A stretch of 64,000 nucleotides of DNA from NCBI GenBank assembly GCA_017301995.1, contig JAFLEH010000002.1, forward strand, positions 160,839-224,838, written 5' to 3'. Made by a program: the position numbers and the translations under genes. Source of the stretch: Verrucomicrobiota bacterium. Lineage in GTDB: Bacteria; Verrucomicrobiota; Verrucomicrobiia; Verrucomicrobiales; Akkermansiaceae. The notes beneath the pieces were generated by a model. It had not been told where the DNA came from. It saw nothing but the letters and a program-made list of their open reading frames with translations, and searched no databases. Shown here piece by piece: positions 8,529-17,560 of the stretch (within the stretch, counting starts at the first letter, position 1; each line of letters starts with the position of its first letter).

Positions 8529-9770
8529 CTAACGACGATGCGCCGGTGCTGTGGGCAGGATTTCATCAAACAGCGTGTTCGGCGCGTAGGTTTCCGCAGT
8601 GGTTCGCCATGCCTTCCAATTGGCGCGGATCGTTTCGGCGGAGTCTTTGGTTAGGTCGGGCGTCCGGGGAACCCGGCCTTTGATCGGATTGAGAAGCCCC
8701 CAGCTTTGGGTGCCGGGGTTCTTGTGTTTGCAGGTCCAGACGGTCCAGCTCAGCCCGGCTTCGTTGTAGCGCCGCACACCGTATCGCCATGCCTCGCGGT
8801 CGCCGAACAGGTTGAACTCGCCGATAAACGCTGGCACGTTCCATGCCTTGAACATCTCGCGGGCCGCAGCAACGTCGCTATCAACCCCGGCCATGCGCCC
8901 GGCGGTGTCCTTCGCGTCCCAATGATACCAATGGAACGAATAGATGACATTCTGATAGCCCGCTTCCCGCGGGTCGCGCAGGCTGCGCCAGTCCCAGATT
9001 CCTTCCATGGCGATCACATGGTCGGGATCGACCGACCGGATCGCGTGATAGAGCCGGTGATACATCGCGAGGATCTGTTTGGACTCGGGACCGGCTTGGC
9101 CGCGGGGTGCGGAATTGTTGGGTTCGTTGAGCAAATCGTAGCAAGCCACCGCGGGGTTGTTGCGGTAGTGCTCCGCCACGCGGATCCAGATGTGGACGGT
9201 TTCGGCGAGCTGCGCCTGATTGCTCCAATAGCCGTCCCGACCGCCGTTCTGGTCGGCGCTCCGTGGTAGGAAGGCGTGGAAATCGAGAATGGTGTACATT
9301 CCGCGCCGCCAGGCCTCGCGAACGCACCGGTCGAGACGATGGAAGGCGTCCATCCGCCAGTTGCCGTTATTGTCTATCAAAGTTGAATACCCGAATGGCA
9401 GGCGGACCGCGTTGAAACCGAACTTCTTCAAATGGTCGAGATCCGCGCCGGTGATCCAGTTCTCCTCGTAGGTGGAGATGAGTTCTTCCGCCACGGAGGG
9501 TCCGAAGCGCTTGGCTAGCAACGACCGCACTTCGAAGTCATAGCCGTTGTGTCCGGGATTGGCATCGCGGAGGGTCTTCGAAGTGTCGATGGGGCACATC
9601 CATTCCTGCCATTCCAGCCAACCGCCGAGATTCGCGCCGCGCAGGACGACCGCATCGCCGGCGCCCCGCTCATTACGCAGGACGGTGCCGGCGGTTTTGA
9701 GAAACGGATCTTTCGCGAGGACCGTGGAACACGCGACGATGGCGGATAGAAGAATACGTATGGGCGTCAT
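8529..9770 (-). CDS. Secreted glycoside hydrolase family 5 (cellulase-like)
   Basis: 413 residues with a signal peptide (residues 1-19, ending VLA). It follows the GH5 (beta/alpha)8 pattern: VVLRGANLGGWLEWQEW at the start of the barrel, FNAVRLPFGYS, the acid/base Glu216 in DLLNEPN, and the nucleophile Glu318 in AFIGEFN. GH5 enzymes retain configuration when cleaving beta-1,4-glucans, mannans and related chains; the exact substrate cannot be read here. It starts 19 bases after the GH127 gene stop, so the two are probably one transcript for plant or algal polysaccharide breakdown outside the cytoplasm. Confidence 0.88.
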   Translation of the reverse strand: MTPIRILLSAIVACSTVLAKDPFLKTAGTVLRNERGAGDAVVLRGANLGGWLEWQEWMCPIDTSKTLRDANPGHNGYDFEVRSLLAKRFGPSVAEELISTYEENWITGADLDHLKKFGFNAVRLPFGYSTLIDNNGNWRMDAFHRLDRCVREAWRRGMYTILDFHAFLPRSADQNGGRDGYWSNQAQLAETVHIWIRVAEHYRNNPAVACYDLLNEPNNSAPRGQAGPESKQILAMYHRLYHAIRSVDPDHVIAMEGIWDWRSLRDPREAGYQNVIYSFHWYHWDAKDTAGRMAGVDSDVAAAREMFKAWNVPAFIGEFNLFGDREAWRYGVRRYNEAGLSWTVWTCKHKNPGTQSWGLLNPIKGRVPRTPDLTKDSAETIRANWKAWRTTAETYAPNTLFDEILPTAPAHRR

Positions 9771-9789
9771 GAATTTGGAAAAGGGATCT

Positions 9790-12144
9790 TCATTTGACGG
9801 CCGCCTTCAGCATCCGCGCTCCGAACAACCCGCCCGCCCAGTTTCCGGGATGGGCCTGGAGACGGATGGTGATCTGCGACTTATCCCGTGTCAGTTTCTC
9901 GGGAATCGGATAGATCACATCAAAGAAGCGGCCGGGTTGGTTGTGGAGCAACTGCTGGGTTCCGATCCTGGAGCCGTTTGCGATGATGTCGAAGTTGCGG
10001 TCGCCGGTTTCGTCGCCCCAGTAGGTGAGGCTGAGTTCGTTTGGTTTTGCCGGGTCACATTTGAGAGAGAACTCGAACCACCCGCCGTCGGTGGCGTGAC
10101 GCCATTTGCGGCCTTGCGCTTCTCCGGCGGATGAGTGTTCGCCGCGCAGATTGTGGTCTCGCTCGGGCTGCATCTCGCCGATGTGGAGTTGGTCGAGCGT
10201 GCGTGCGGCGAGCGCCTGTTCCGCCTCGCGGGCCGCGCGCAGTTCGCTCTCGCGCTCCGCCCACTCGTCGTTTGTGAGAAGGTCCAGATAGACCGTATAA
10301 CGGCGATCATGCAGGCGGTGGAAAGGAACCAATTCCACGTCGCGAGGTTTACCGACATCCGAGGTTCGGAATCGTCCGGCGGATGGATCGACCGGTTTGA
10401 CCCAAGCCTCCACCGGCCGATCCGCGGCAGTCAGAACCGGGACATACATAGGCTGCGATGCCGCAGGATCGTCCACCGGGCCGAGATCGGCGGCCAACAG
10501 GGTGGGGCCGTAAAACACGGCGACCCGGCGAGGATTGTCCGGCATGGACTCGGTGCGCAAGGACATCGGCAAACGGACTTCAACACGATCGCCATTCCGC
10601 CAAGCGCGGCGAATTTCCGCATAGCTGGATGGCGCCGATGCCGCTGGCGCATCCTCGCCATTCACGCGGAGGAACATGCCGGTGAGTGCCCAGTTAGGCC
10701 GGCGGAGGCGAAGGGTGAACTCGGTCGGTCGCTCGCAACCGATGGTGATGGTGGAGGTGTCCGCATCCGGCCAGGCGGTTCCCTGCCGTACCGTGACGCC
10801 CTTGGCCCGCCATTTCAGTTCGGATGCGATGGTTAGATTCACCCACAGGCTTTCCGCATCATGATAGTAAATCCCCTCGCCATAACGGACATGGTTCTCG
10901 AAACCGGTTCCCACACAACACGTGAACGCGTCGTAGGGGGACTGATATTCCTTGTGGTGGCCGGGTTGGAGCGAGAGATTGTAGATCACCCTGCCGTCCG
11001 GATGTTGGGTGGAGCGGATGTGGTTGAGCAGCGCGCGTTCGTGGAAATCCGCGACATCGGCCGTGGGTTTCCAACCGAACACATGGCGGGTGAGTTTCAG
11101 CATGTTGTAAACATTGCACGTTTCCGTCGTCAGCGGGCTGAGCCGGTCGTTCAGCTTGTCGGGAGGACCGAAATGCTCGCGGTCGCAATGCCCGCCGGTG
11201 ACATAACTGTGATGGCAAACGACCCGCTCCCAGAAGAAATCGGCGGTCTTGCGGTCGGCGGGGTCGCCGGCGATCTCGAATCGGTCCGCGAGGCCGATCA
11301 GTTTCGGGATTTGGGTGTTGGCGTGCTTGCCGGGAAGGATGTCCTCGCCGCGGCCGAGCGGGTCGAGGATCTCGCGGTGGTGGAACTTGCGCGATAGATC
11401 CAGATAGACTTTGTCGCCGCTATCCAGATAGAGATCGGCGAAAACCTCATTGAGCCCGCCGTGTTCGCAGGCGAGAACCCGCTGCATCTGTTCGCCGTTG
11501 AGATTGCGGAAGGTGCCGGCGAACCAATCGGCAAGGCGTTTCTCCACCTCCAGCGCCTGTCGGTTTCCGGTGTGCCGCCACGCGTCGCGCAGGCCCGCGA
11601 GCACCTTGTGCTGGGTGTAGTTGGGAACCCAGCAGCCATTGAGATCGAATCCGCCGGAGCGGATATTCCCGGCGGCGACCTCGGCATAGATCTTCTTTCC
11701 GTTAGGAATTGCGCCGACATATCCGTCCTTGTTAGCTTCCTGGCATGCGGCCAGTTCGGACACCATGTAATCCGCGCGCCGTTTGAACTCCGCGTTCCCG
11801 GTGCTTGCGAAGGCCAAAGCGCAGGCGCTCAGGTAGTGTCCGCCGCAGTGACCGGAAACGCCCTGGGCCTCCCAACCGCCGTAGTGGGCCGCCTTCGGTT
11901 GCAACCCGGCCTCCTTGCGGAAATTCGCCAGAAACCGGTCGGGTTCCAGGCTGAGCAGGTATTTCACGGCAATGTCCTGGCCGGTCTTGAACGGGCCTTC
12001 AAGCAACCGGACATCGGCGAGATCGAAGGCGAGCGCCTTCGGTGGCGCTGCCGGAGCGACCGGCGTGGCGATGTTGTCTTCGGCGAGAGCGGTTGATAGA
12101 ACGGCAATCGCGGGGATGGCGAATCGGGGTGACGGGAAATTCAT
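9790..12144 (-). CDS. Secreted GH127 beta-L-arabinofuranosidase-like protein (DUF1680)
   Basis: 784 residues from the ATG at 12144, chosen because it begins a signal peptide (MNFPSPRFAIPAIAVLSTAL). The longer frame to 12192 would bury that signal behind 16 residues. Residues ~40-600 show the (alpha/alpha)6 GH127 family: GHCGGHYLSACA, the Glu341-x-Cys343 pair in TTETCNVYN, and Cys409-Cys410 in FTCCVGTGFENH. These match the zinc/cysteine active site of Bifidobacterium HypBA1, where a Cys is the nucleophile. The C-terminal ~180 residues are a beta-sandwich tail (DUF4986/DUF6805-like; the YWGDETGDRNFDI segment). Likely role: trimming beta-L-arabinofuranose or similar residues. First gene of a pair with GH5. 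Confidence 0.88.
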   Translation of the reverse strand: MNFPSPRFAIPAIAVLSTALAEDNIATPVAPAAPPKALAFDLADVRLLEGPFKTGQDIAVKYLLSLEPDRFLANFRKEAGLQPKAAHYGGWEAQGVSGHCGGHYLSACALAFASTGNAEFKRRADYMVSELAACQEANKDGYVGAIPNGKKIYAEVAAGNIRSGGFDLNGCWVPNYTQHKVLAGLRDAWRHTGNRQALEVEKRLADWFAGTFRNLNGEQMQRVLACEHGGLNEVFADLYLDSGDKVYLDLSRKFHHREILDPLGRGEDILPGKHANTQIPKLIGLADRFEIAGDPADRKTADFFWERVVCHHSYVTGGHCDREHFGPPDKLNDRLSPLTTETCNVYNMLKLTRHVFGWKPTADVADFHERALLNHIRSTQHPDGRVIYNLSLQPGHHKEYQSPYDAFTCCVGTGFENHVRYGEGIYYHDAESLWVNLTIASELKWRAKGVTVRQGTAWPDADTSTITIGCERPTEFTLRLRRPNWALTGMFLRVNGEDAPAASAPSSYAEIRRAWRNGDRVEVRLPMSLRTESMPDNPRRVAVFYGPTLLAADLGPVDDPAASQPMYVPVLTAADRPVEAWVKPVDPSAGRFRTSDVGKPRDVELVPFHRLHDRRYTVYLDLLTNDEWAERESELRAAREAEQALAARTLDQLHIGEMQPERDHNLRGEHSSAGEAQGRKWRHATDGGWFEFSLKCDPAKPNELSLTYWGDETGDRNFDIIANGSRIGTQQLLHNQPGRFFDVIYPIPEKLTRDKSQITIRLQAHPGNWAGGLFGARMLKAAVK

Positions 12145-12210
12145 GGCGGCGTGCGCTTTCGGAAACGGAGGTAATCCGGGGTGGTCTTTCAATCCACCGG
12201 CAGTTATCCC

Positions 12211-12263
12211 GGAAACCGCGAATGAACGCGAATGGACACGAATATGGAATTGAAAATGAATGC
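12211..12263. repeat. Degenerate CGAATGAACGCGAATGGACACGAAT-type dispersed repeat
   Basis: The stretch reads AAACCGCGAATGAACGCGAA then TGGACACGAAT, an approximate 12-base tandem of [CG]CGAATGRACR. I know this style of intergenic repeat from several environmental bacterial genomes. Related copies occur at 63404-63432 and 63501-63546. It sits in the ~250-base gap before the GH127 gene. Confidence 0.55.
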
Positions 12264-12377
12264 GTTCCGACGGATGGGCCGTTCACCTGATGGGTTGACC
12301 ATCCGATCTTGCCAACTCATTGGGAATTCGCGTCAATTGGCGCCCTTTCGCGGTTCCATCTTCCCTTTTTGGGGTAT

Positions 12378-12397
12378 ATCCGCCGGTTGCAGCGGAT
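12378..12397 (-). terminator. Possible hairpin after the six-gene operon
   Basis: ATCCGC and GCGGAT form a 6-bp stem with an 8-base loop, starting two bases past the VWA stop codon. No U-tract follows on the minus strand (ATACCCCAAAAAGGG), so termination activity is doubtful. Confidence 0.3.
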
Positions 12398-12398
12398 G

Positions 12399-14906
12399 TC
12401 ATACCCGCCTGAACACGAGGCCGATGATGAGGGCGGCGAGTGAGACGATGACAAAATGGGGAACCAGGGTGGCGCGGAGGCGGACGGGTGCGAGTCCGGT
12501 GCGGGGCTGTGCGGGATCGAAGACGGTTAGAGCGGAAAGCGCGAGGTCCGGGGTGGTGGAGATCCGGTATTCGGGGGGATAGGGGCGAAGCCATTGGAGC
12601 ACCTTGGCGTTGCCGTGTTCGGTGTCGTGGAGGCGGGCGGTGATCTGGCGCGCGCCGCCGGAAGGGATGGCTGCCTCGTAGCGACCGATTCCGGTCTCGC
12701 GGATGGTGATGGGCAGGGACCTTCCGGACTCGTCGAGCGCGGCGGGTTGCCAGTGAATGCCGGTTAGGGGGCGGGACGCCTCGTCGGTTCGGGTGATGTC
12801 GATCCGTAGGTCACCCGGATCGGCGCGGGTGACGGCGGTGATGCCGGATCCGTCCGCGCGTTTGAGCGTGCCACGGAGGATCTGTGCCCAGAGTTTGCCG
12901 CAGGCACCCCATGACAGCCATTCGCCGCCCCACCTTTCCGATAGATCGGCGGTGAAGCAGACACCGGTGCCCACGCCATAGCGACCGATCGCCAGCAGAG
13001 GATCGCCCGAATCGAGGGCGAGGAGCACCTGCGCGGTTGGCTTGGGCCGAGCCATCACATAACCTAACACAGGTGGCAGCGAGGCATCCGCGAAGCCGCT
13101 TAGGACCGGGTGGTCCGCCACCGCCTGCGGATGGAAAAGATCCTCCTTGATGGCGGATCGCGACGCCTGCATGGTTTCCCGTGTGAAAATCTGCGGGACG
13201 TTCTCCGGGGCGTTGGTTTCATAATAGCGGCCGTTGCCGGTTTCCGCCATGCGGGCCAGCAGTTCGCGCGCGGCTCCGTCGCCCATGGCCACGGTGGAAA
13301 CGGTCATCGAGGCTCCCGCCATCTCCTGGCAGAGCTGGATCAGGGATCCCTCGGGCGTCTGTCCGTCGGTTAGGCCGATGACGTGTTTGAGTTTGGCATT
13401 GCAGCCGCGGAGAATGTCGCGGGCTTCGATCATGGCGGGTTCCATATTGGTGCCGCCGCCCTCGGCGATGGAGTCGATGGCAGCCGCGATCCGGTCGCGG
13501 TTGGCGGCGGGTGTGAGATCGAGAACCAGGGTGGGCTGGTCGTCGAAGGAAATGACGGCGATCTGGTCCTGCGGACTGAGGAGTTCGGCGGCCGACCGTG
13601 CCGCTTGGCGGGCCAGCGCCAGCGGTTGGCCGGACATCGATCCGGAGTGGTCGAGCACCAATACCATGGCGAGAGAGGGTTTCTCTTTCTCCTTTTCAAA
13701 ACGCGAGACCAGCGGGAGGACTTCCTCCACCGGTGTCTTGAAGTAGCCGCCGAGGCCGAAGGTATTCTCCGATCCCAACATAACAAGACCGCCGCCGAAA
13801 TCCGCCACATAACTTTTCAGCCGTGTCATCTGCGCGGCGGACAGCGAAGTGGCGGGAACGTCGGCGAGGATAATCGCGTCGTAGGCGAGCAGATCGCGAA
13901 GTTCCTCCGGCAGACCGCGGGCACCGCGGGTTTCGAGTTCGATACCTTGGCCGCGCAGCAGGCGCTCGGCCGCTCGCATCGCCTGGGGTCGCTCGTGGAG
14001 AGCGAGCACGCGAGGCTTCCCTCTCACCGAAATCGCGACCGCCGCGCGGTTGTTCGCCGGGAAGCGGTCCTCGGGAGGCAGCAGATCCGCCTCCCACACG
14101 GTCTCGCCGGACACGGTCATCTCCACGTCAACCCGCTCGATGGTTTCCTTGTCGGGGCTGAGGGTTACCTCTTTCTCGGCGACGGTCACGCCGCGGTTGG
14201 TGATGCGGAGGCGAGCGTTCATGGCGCGGTTGGCTCCGAGCCGGACCTTTAGTCTGACAATCTCGCCCTCAAAGGCCACGGGTGACGGCGCATCGAGTGA
14301 CAGAACCGCAGCCTCGGGGCTTTCGAGCGGTTCCAGCTTGCGGAAGACGGCGTCGGTCTGTTCGAGGCGGAGTCTTTCTATCAGCGAGGCGGCGGCACCC
14401 TCATGAGCGCCGTCGCTGAAGATCACCAAGCGCCGCGCGCGGTCGGCGGGAAACAGCAGCCGTGCCGAGGAGATCGCGTCGTTGAGGTTGGTGGCGGACC
14501 GGAATGCCGCGTCACCCCGGCCGGCATTGATTTCGGATAGAATATGTTTGGCCTCGGCAATCGATGTTTGGCGGATTCCATTGGCGAACACCGCCACCGA
14601 ATGGGTGTCAGCCCCCGGCAGCGCGGCAACCGCGGTCTCGATATCGGCCAGCGCCCGGCCGATGGCGGCTGGAGAGACCGACTCAGAGACATCGACGAGG
14701 AAAACAAAGTGCGCGCGATCCGGGGTAGTGGTGCGGGACGGGCGGCAGAGCGCCGCAATGAGCAGCAGGATGGAAAGTGTACGGAAAATGTGGGCCGCGA
14801 TCTTGAATCCGGAGGGCCGATCCACCAGAGAGGCGCGCCATGAGAGCGCCGAGATGGCGAACAGCGGTGCGATGAGCCAGAGGGGTGTGTAGGTTAGAAA
14901 GGTCAT
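12399..14906 (-). CDS. VWA domain protein with glutamine-amidotransferase-like domain
   Basis: 835 residues. Two N-terminal membrane segments (about residues 7-23 and 41-57), then a first VWA-like domain (FVFLVDVSESVS, a MIDAS-type DxSxS). A middle beta-rich part precedes a GATase_7-like domain (AYDAIILADVPA and GGGLVMLGSENTFGLGGYF), which lacks an obvious Cys-His-Glu triad. A second VWA follows (LVLDHSGSMSGQPLALARQA), and a last membrane segment (FVIVSLAALIIGLVF) ends at FRRV. This matches the large VWA protein that closes MoxR-DUF58-BatA clusters in Planctomycetes and Verrucomicrobia. It starts 9 bases after the BatA-like stop. Its role is probably a membrane scaffold binding metal-dependent partners remodelled by MoxR. 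Confidence 0.8.
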   Translation of the reverse strand: MTFLTYTPLWLIAPLFAISALSWRASLVDRPSGFKIAAHIFRTLSILLLIAALCRPSRTTTPDRAHFVFLVDVSESVSPAAIGRALADIETAVAALPGADTHSVAVFANGIRQTSIAEAKHILSEINAGRGDAAFRSATNLNDAISSARLLFPADRARRLVIFSDGAHEGAAASLIERLRLEQTDAVFRKLEPLESPEAAVLSLDAPSPVAFEGEIVRLKVRLGANRAMNARLRITNRGVTVAEKEVTLSPDKETIERVDVEMTVSGETVWEADLLPPEDRFPANNRAAVAISVRGKPRVLALHERPQAMRAAERLLRGQGIELETRGARGLPEELRDLLAYDAIILADVPATSLSAAQMTRLKSYVADFGGGLVMLGSENTFGLGGYFKTPVEEVLPLVSRFEKEKEKPSLAMVLVLDHSGSMSGQPLALARQAARSAAELLSPQDQIAVISFDDQPTLVLDLTPAANRDRIAAAIDSIAEGGGTNMEPAMIEARDILRGCNAKLKHVIGLTDGQTPEGSLIQLCQEMAGASMTVSTVAMGDGAARELLARMAETGNGRYYETNAPENVPQIFTRETMQASRSAIKEDLFHPQAVADHPVLSGFADASLPPVLGYVMARPKPTAQVLLALDSGDPLLAIGRYGVGTGVCFTADLSERWGGEWLSWGACGKLWAQILRGTLKRADGSGITAVTRADPGDLRIDITRTDEASRPLTGIHWQPAALDESGRSLPITIRETGIGRYEAAIPSGGARQITARLHDTEHGNAKVLQWLRPYPPEYRISTTPDLALSALTVFDPAQPRTGLAPVRLRATLVPHFVIVSLAALIIGLVFRRV

Positions 14907-14915
14907 GGGCTGGGG

Positions 14916-16649
14916 TCAGCCGGCCTTGCGGCGGTGATAGAGGAACATTTCCGAGGTCAGAAGCGTGATCGCGGCTACCAGCAGCCAGACCAGCGGCGGA
15001 TGGCCGTGGTCGAGCGGTTTCGCCGAATCTGCGGGACCCTTGGCATCGAGAACGGTTTCCGGTTCGGACAGAACTGCTGCCCCGAACCATGTTCCATCGG
15101 GCGTGCGCCAGTGGCCCACCGTTTCCAACACCGGCTGCGGGCCGGCGGGTTTGTCGGAGCCGGGAGGGATCGCGGATGTCAGATCGGCGCGGGAACCGGT
15201 GGGTAAGACCGAGCGAGGTGGGTTTCCGCGACCGGCCAGGTAGGTGGCCGCGTTGTGAACCAGCACGGGAAACCAGGGGGAAAGGAAGAACGATCCTTCG
15301 TCGGGATCCAGATTGATCACCACCGCGCGTCTTCCGTTGGCGGATGAGACCCAGATCAGCGGTATCCCCGATTCCGATGCCGCCAGTTCCATCGAACCGG
15401 GTGATGGCGCGATCTGGCGGGCGCCCTCGAAGCGCAACGCGTCGAAATCCAAATTGGCAAGAACCGGATGGCCGGACTGTTTCCGATCCGTTAGAAGCAC
15501 GGGAGCTACATCGCCGACAGACTGCCAGAACGGTGATTCTCCGGACGGCGCGAAGATCACCGATGCACTGGCTCCCGCAGGAGCTGTGCCGCGACAGAGG
15601 GAGATTTCCGCATCGCCCGTCGCAAGGGCAAGCGCTCCGGTGGCGGCTTGGAACGACTCGACACAGCGTTGGAAAAAATAGCCGTCGGCTTTGGGAATCG
15701 CGACCTTGACGGGGACGCGCGGCGGTAGCGCGAGCGCGACCGAGTCATCGTCCGTTAGAACGTCGCTTGCGGCGAGGCGGGCGATCCAGCGGCCCGGAGT
15801 GGCTCCCTCCAGCTCCACCGTTCCGGAGACCGGTTCTCCGGGAACAAGATTGAGCGGGATCAGGCGGGCCAGGGTGTCGGTCTCCGCATCCCGCAGTTCA
15901 AGGTCGATCCGTTTTGCTTCGGAAAACGACGAGCATACCTGATAGAAGAAGCGCGCCTTATCACCGGAGATTCCGGACCAAGCCAGGTCGGCGGCGGTGA
16001 TGCCGGCGTTCGGCAGGGGACCTGAGACCAAACGGACCACCTCGATATTATCAGAGAGCTCGTCCCAGCCGCGCGCGCCATCGGTTAGAAGGATGAAACG
16101 CGCGCGGTTTTGGGAAGAGCCGGCGGCGGCATTGATCGAGCGGATGGTGGCGGCCGATACCGGTGTGTCGGTTGCGGCGATGCGGTCCACGGTATCCAAC
16201 AGGTCACGCGGGTTGTCGCCGAGGTGGGAGAGAAACGAAAGTTCTCCGGCCGCAAGGCCGACCGCCATGCGGCGCGTTCCGTTCAGAGCTTTGATCGAAT
16301 CCCGGACGGAGATGCGGGCCAATTCGACGACCGGTTTGCCGTTGCCACGGGCCCGCATCGATGGTGAGGCATCGACGATAATGACGAGGTCGCGGTCATC
16401 GGTTTGGCGCAGGCGCGGTGCGGCGGCGGCAAGCACCGCCGCGGCCAGCGCGGCGAGTGTTAGAAGCAGCGAAAGCGCGTCTCGCAGCCGTTGGAAAAGC
16501 GAAGCCGCCTTGCGTTGGCCGAGAATCCGCTGCCAGAGGAAATACGCGGTGACCGGCCGCCGGCGCGGGCGGACGCGGAGCAGATAGACCGCAACCAGCG
16601 GGATGGCGGCCAGCAGTGTCCACAGCCATTGCGGAGCCAGGAAGTTCAT
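14916..16649 (-). CDS. BatA-like VWA membrane protein
   Basis: 577 residues. The start at 16649 overlaps the DUF58 stop as ATGA and is preceded by GGAAGGGAGGG at about nine bases; the longer frame to 16745 lies inside the DUF58 gene. The N-terminus has the BatA signature (FLAPQWLWTLLAAIPLVAVY, then RRRPVTAYFLW). A second membrane helix precedes a VWA domain with DLVIIVDASPSMRARG (MIDAS DxSxS) and FILLTDG. A C-terminal membrane segment (PLVWLLVAAITLLTSEMFLY) follows. BatA-type proteins work with MoxR ATPases and DUF58 proteins at the membrane, historically linked to aerotolerance and stress. Confidence 0.83.
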   Translation of the reverse strand: MNFLAPQWLWTLLAAIPLVAVYLLRVRPRRRPVTAYFLWQRILGQRKAASLFQRLRDALSLLLTLAALAAAVLAAAAPRLRQTDDRDLVIIVDASPSMRARGNGKPVVELARISVRDSIKALNGTRRMAVGLAAGELSFLSHLGDNPRDLLDTVDRIAATDTPVSAATIRSINAAAGSSQNRARFILLTDGARGWDELSDNIEVVRLVSGPLPNAGITAADLAWSGISGDKARFFYQVCSSFSEAKRIDLELRDAETDTLARLIPLNLVPGEPVSGTVELEGATPGRWIARLAASDVLTDDDSVALALPPRVPVKVAIPKADGYFFQRCVESFQAATGALALATGDAEISLCRGTAPAGASASVIFAPSGESPFWQSVGDVAPVLLTDRKQSGHPVLANLDFDALRFEGARQIAPSPGSMELAASESGIPLIWVSSANGRRAVVINLDPDEGSFFLSPWFPVLVHNAATYLAGRGNPPRSVLPTGSRADLTSAIPPGSDKPAGPQPVLETVGHWRTPDGTWFGAAVLSEPETVLDAKGPADSAKPLDHGHPPLVWLLVAAITLLTSEMFLYHRRKAG

Positions 16650-17515
16650 GTGGCGAGCCCTCCCTTCCGAAGGATATCGCGGATCACATCTTCGAACGGG
16701 ATGTCCGGCGAGGTGGTGTTGAAACCGATGCCCCGCTGGGCGCATTCAGCGCGGAGACCGGAATTCCAGTCCGCGATCGCTTTGTGGTAGGCGTCGGCCT
16801 CGCGGGCGGTGACCGTGATTTTTCTGCGCGCGCCGGTTTCGACGCACTCGATTTCCGCGTCGCCCTTCCAATCGCAGCGCAGATCGGTGTCCGATAGAAG
16901 CTGGATCGCGTGAACCTCATGGCCGAGGCCGGACAGGCGCTTGAGGCCGTCGCTGTAGCCACCGGGAAACAGGAAATCGGAGATGACAGCCACCAGCCCC
17001 TTTTTGCGGTGACGGGCCTGGAAAAGACGAGCGCAGGCGGAAAAATCGGTGTCTTTGCCGAACGGCCCGGCCGATTCCAGAGCGCGCAGCATGGGGAAAA
17101 CATGGGCGCGGCCGCGCGACGGCTCCAACAACGGGTGGAGATCGTCGGCCATTCCCAGAATGGTCACCCGGTCCTGGCAGTTGAGCGCGATGTAGGCCAG
17201 AGCCGCAGCCAAACGGACCGCCGCGTCCTGTTTGGCAGCCATCGAGGGCGACAAGTCCAACAACAGATAGAGCGTGGTGTCCTCCTCGATCTCGAACAGT
17301 TTGACTACCAGTTCGTCGGTGCGCGCATAGACCCGCCAGTCGATCGATCGGTAGTCATCGCCGGGACGGTATTCCGCGTAGTCGGCGAAGGTGATCCCCG
17401 CGCCTTTGAGCGGGCTCTTGCGGTCGGCCTGGAGCGAGCCGCCGAGCACGCGGCGGACCAGCAGGAAGAGCGATTCGAGTCGGCGGACGAAGGCCGGATC
17501 AGTTAGGGCACCCAT
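16646..17515 (-). CDS. DUF58 domain protein
   Basis: 289 residues. It carries the DUF58 core: GITFADYAEYRPGDDYRSID, then WRVYARTDELVVKLFE, followed by a VWA-like LLLDLSPSMAAKQ. No membrane segment is visible. It lies between the MoxR and BatA genes, as usual for this module, and is translationally coupled to BatA (ATGA). DUF58 proteins are presumed adaptors or clients of MoxR AAA ATPases; the biochemical role is not settled. Confidence 0.9.
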   Translation of the reverse strand: MGALTDPAFVRRLESLFLLVRRVLGGSLQADRKSPLKGAGITFADYAEYRPGDDYRSIDWRVYARTDELVVKLFEIEEDTTLYLLLDLSPSMAAKQDAAVRLAAALAYIALNCQDRVTILGMADDLHPLLEPSRGRAHVFPMLRALESAGPFGKDTDFSACARLFQARHRKKGLVAVISDFLFPGGYSDGLKRLSGLGHEVHAIQLLSDTDLRCDWKGDAEIECVETGARRKITVTAREADAYHKAIADWNSGLRAECAQRGIGFNTTSPDIPFEDVIRDILRKGGLAT

Positions 17516-17560
17516 CGTTGCGGCGGGAAAGGAATTCGTTGGTTCCGGTCTAGTACGCCG

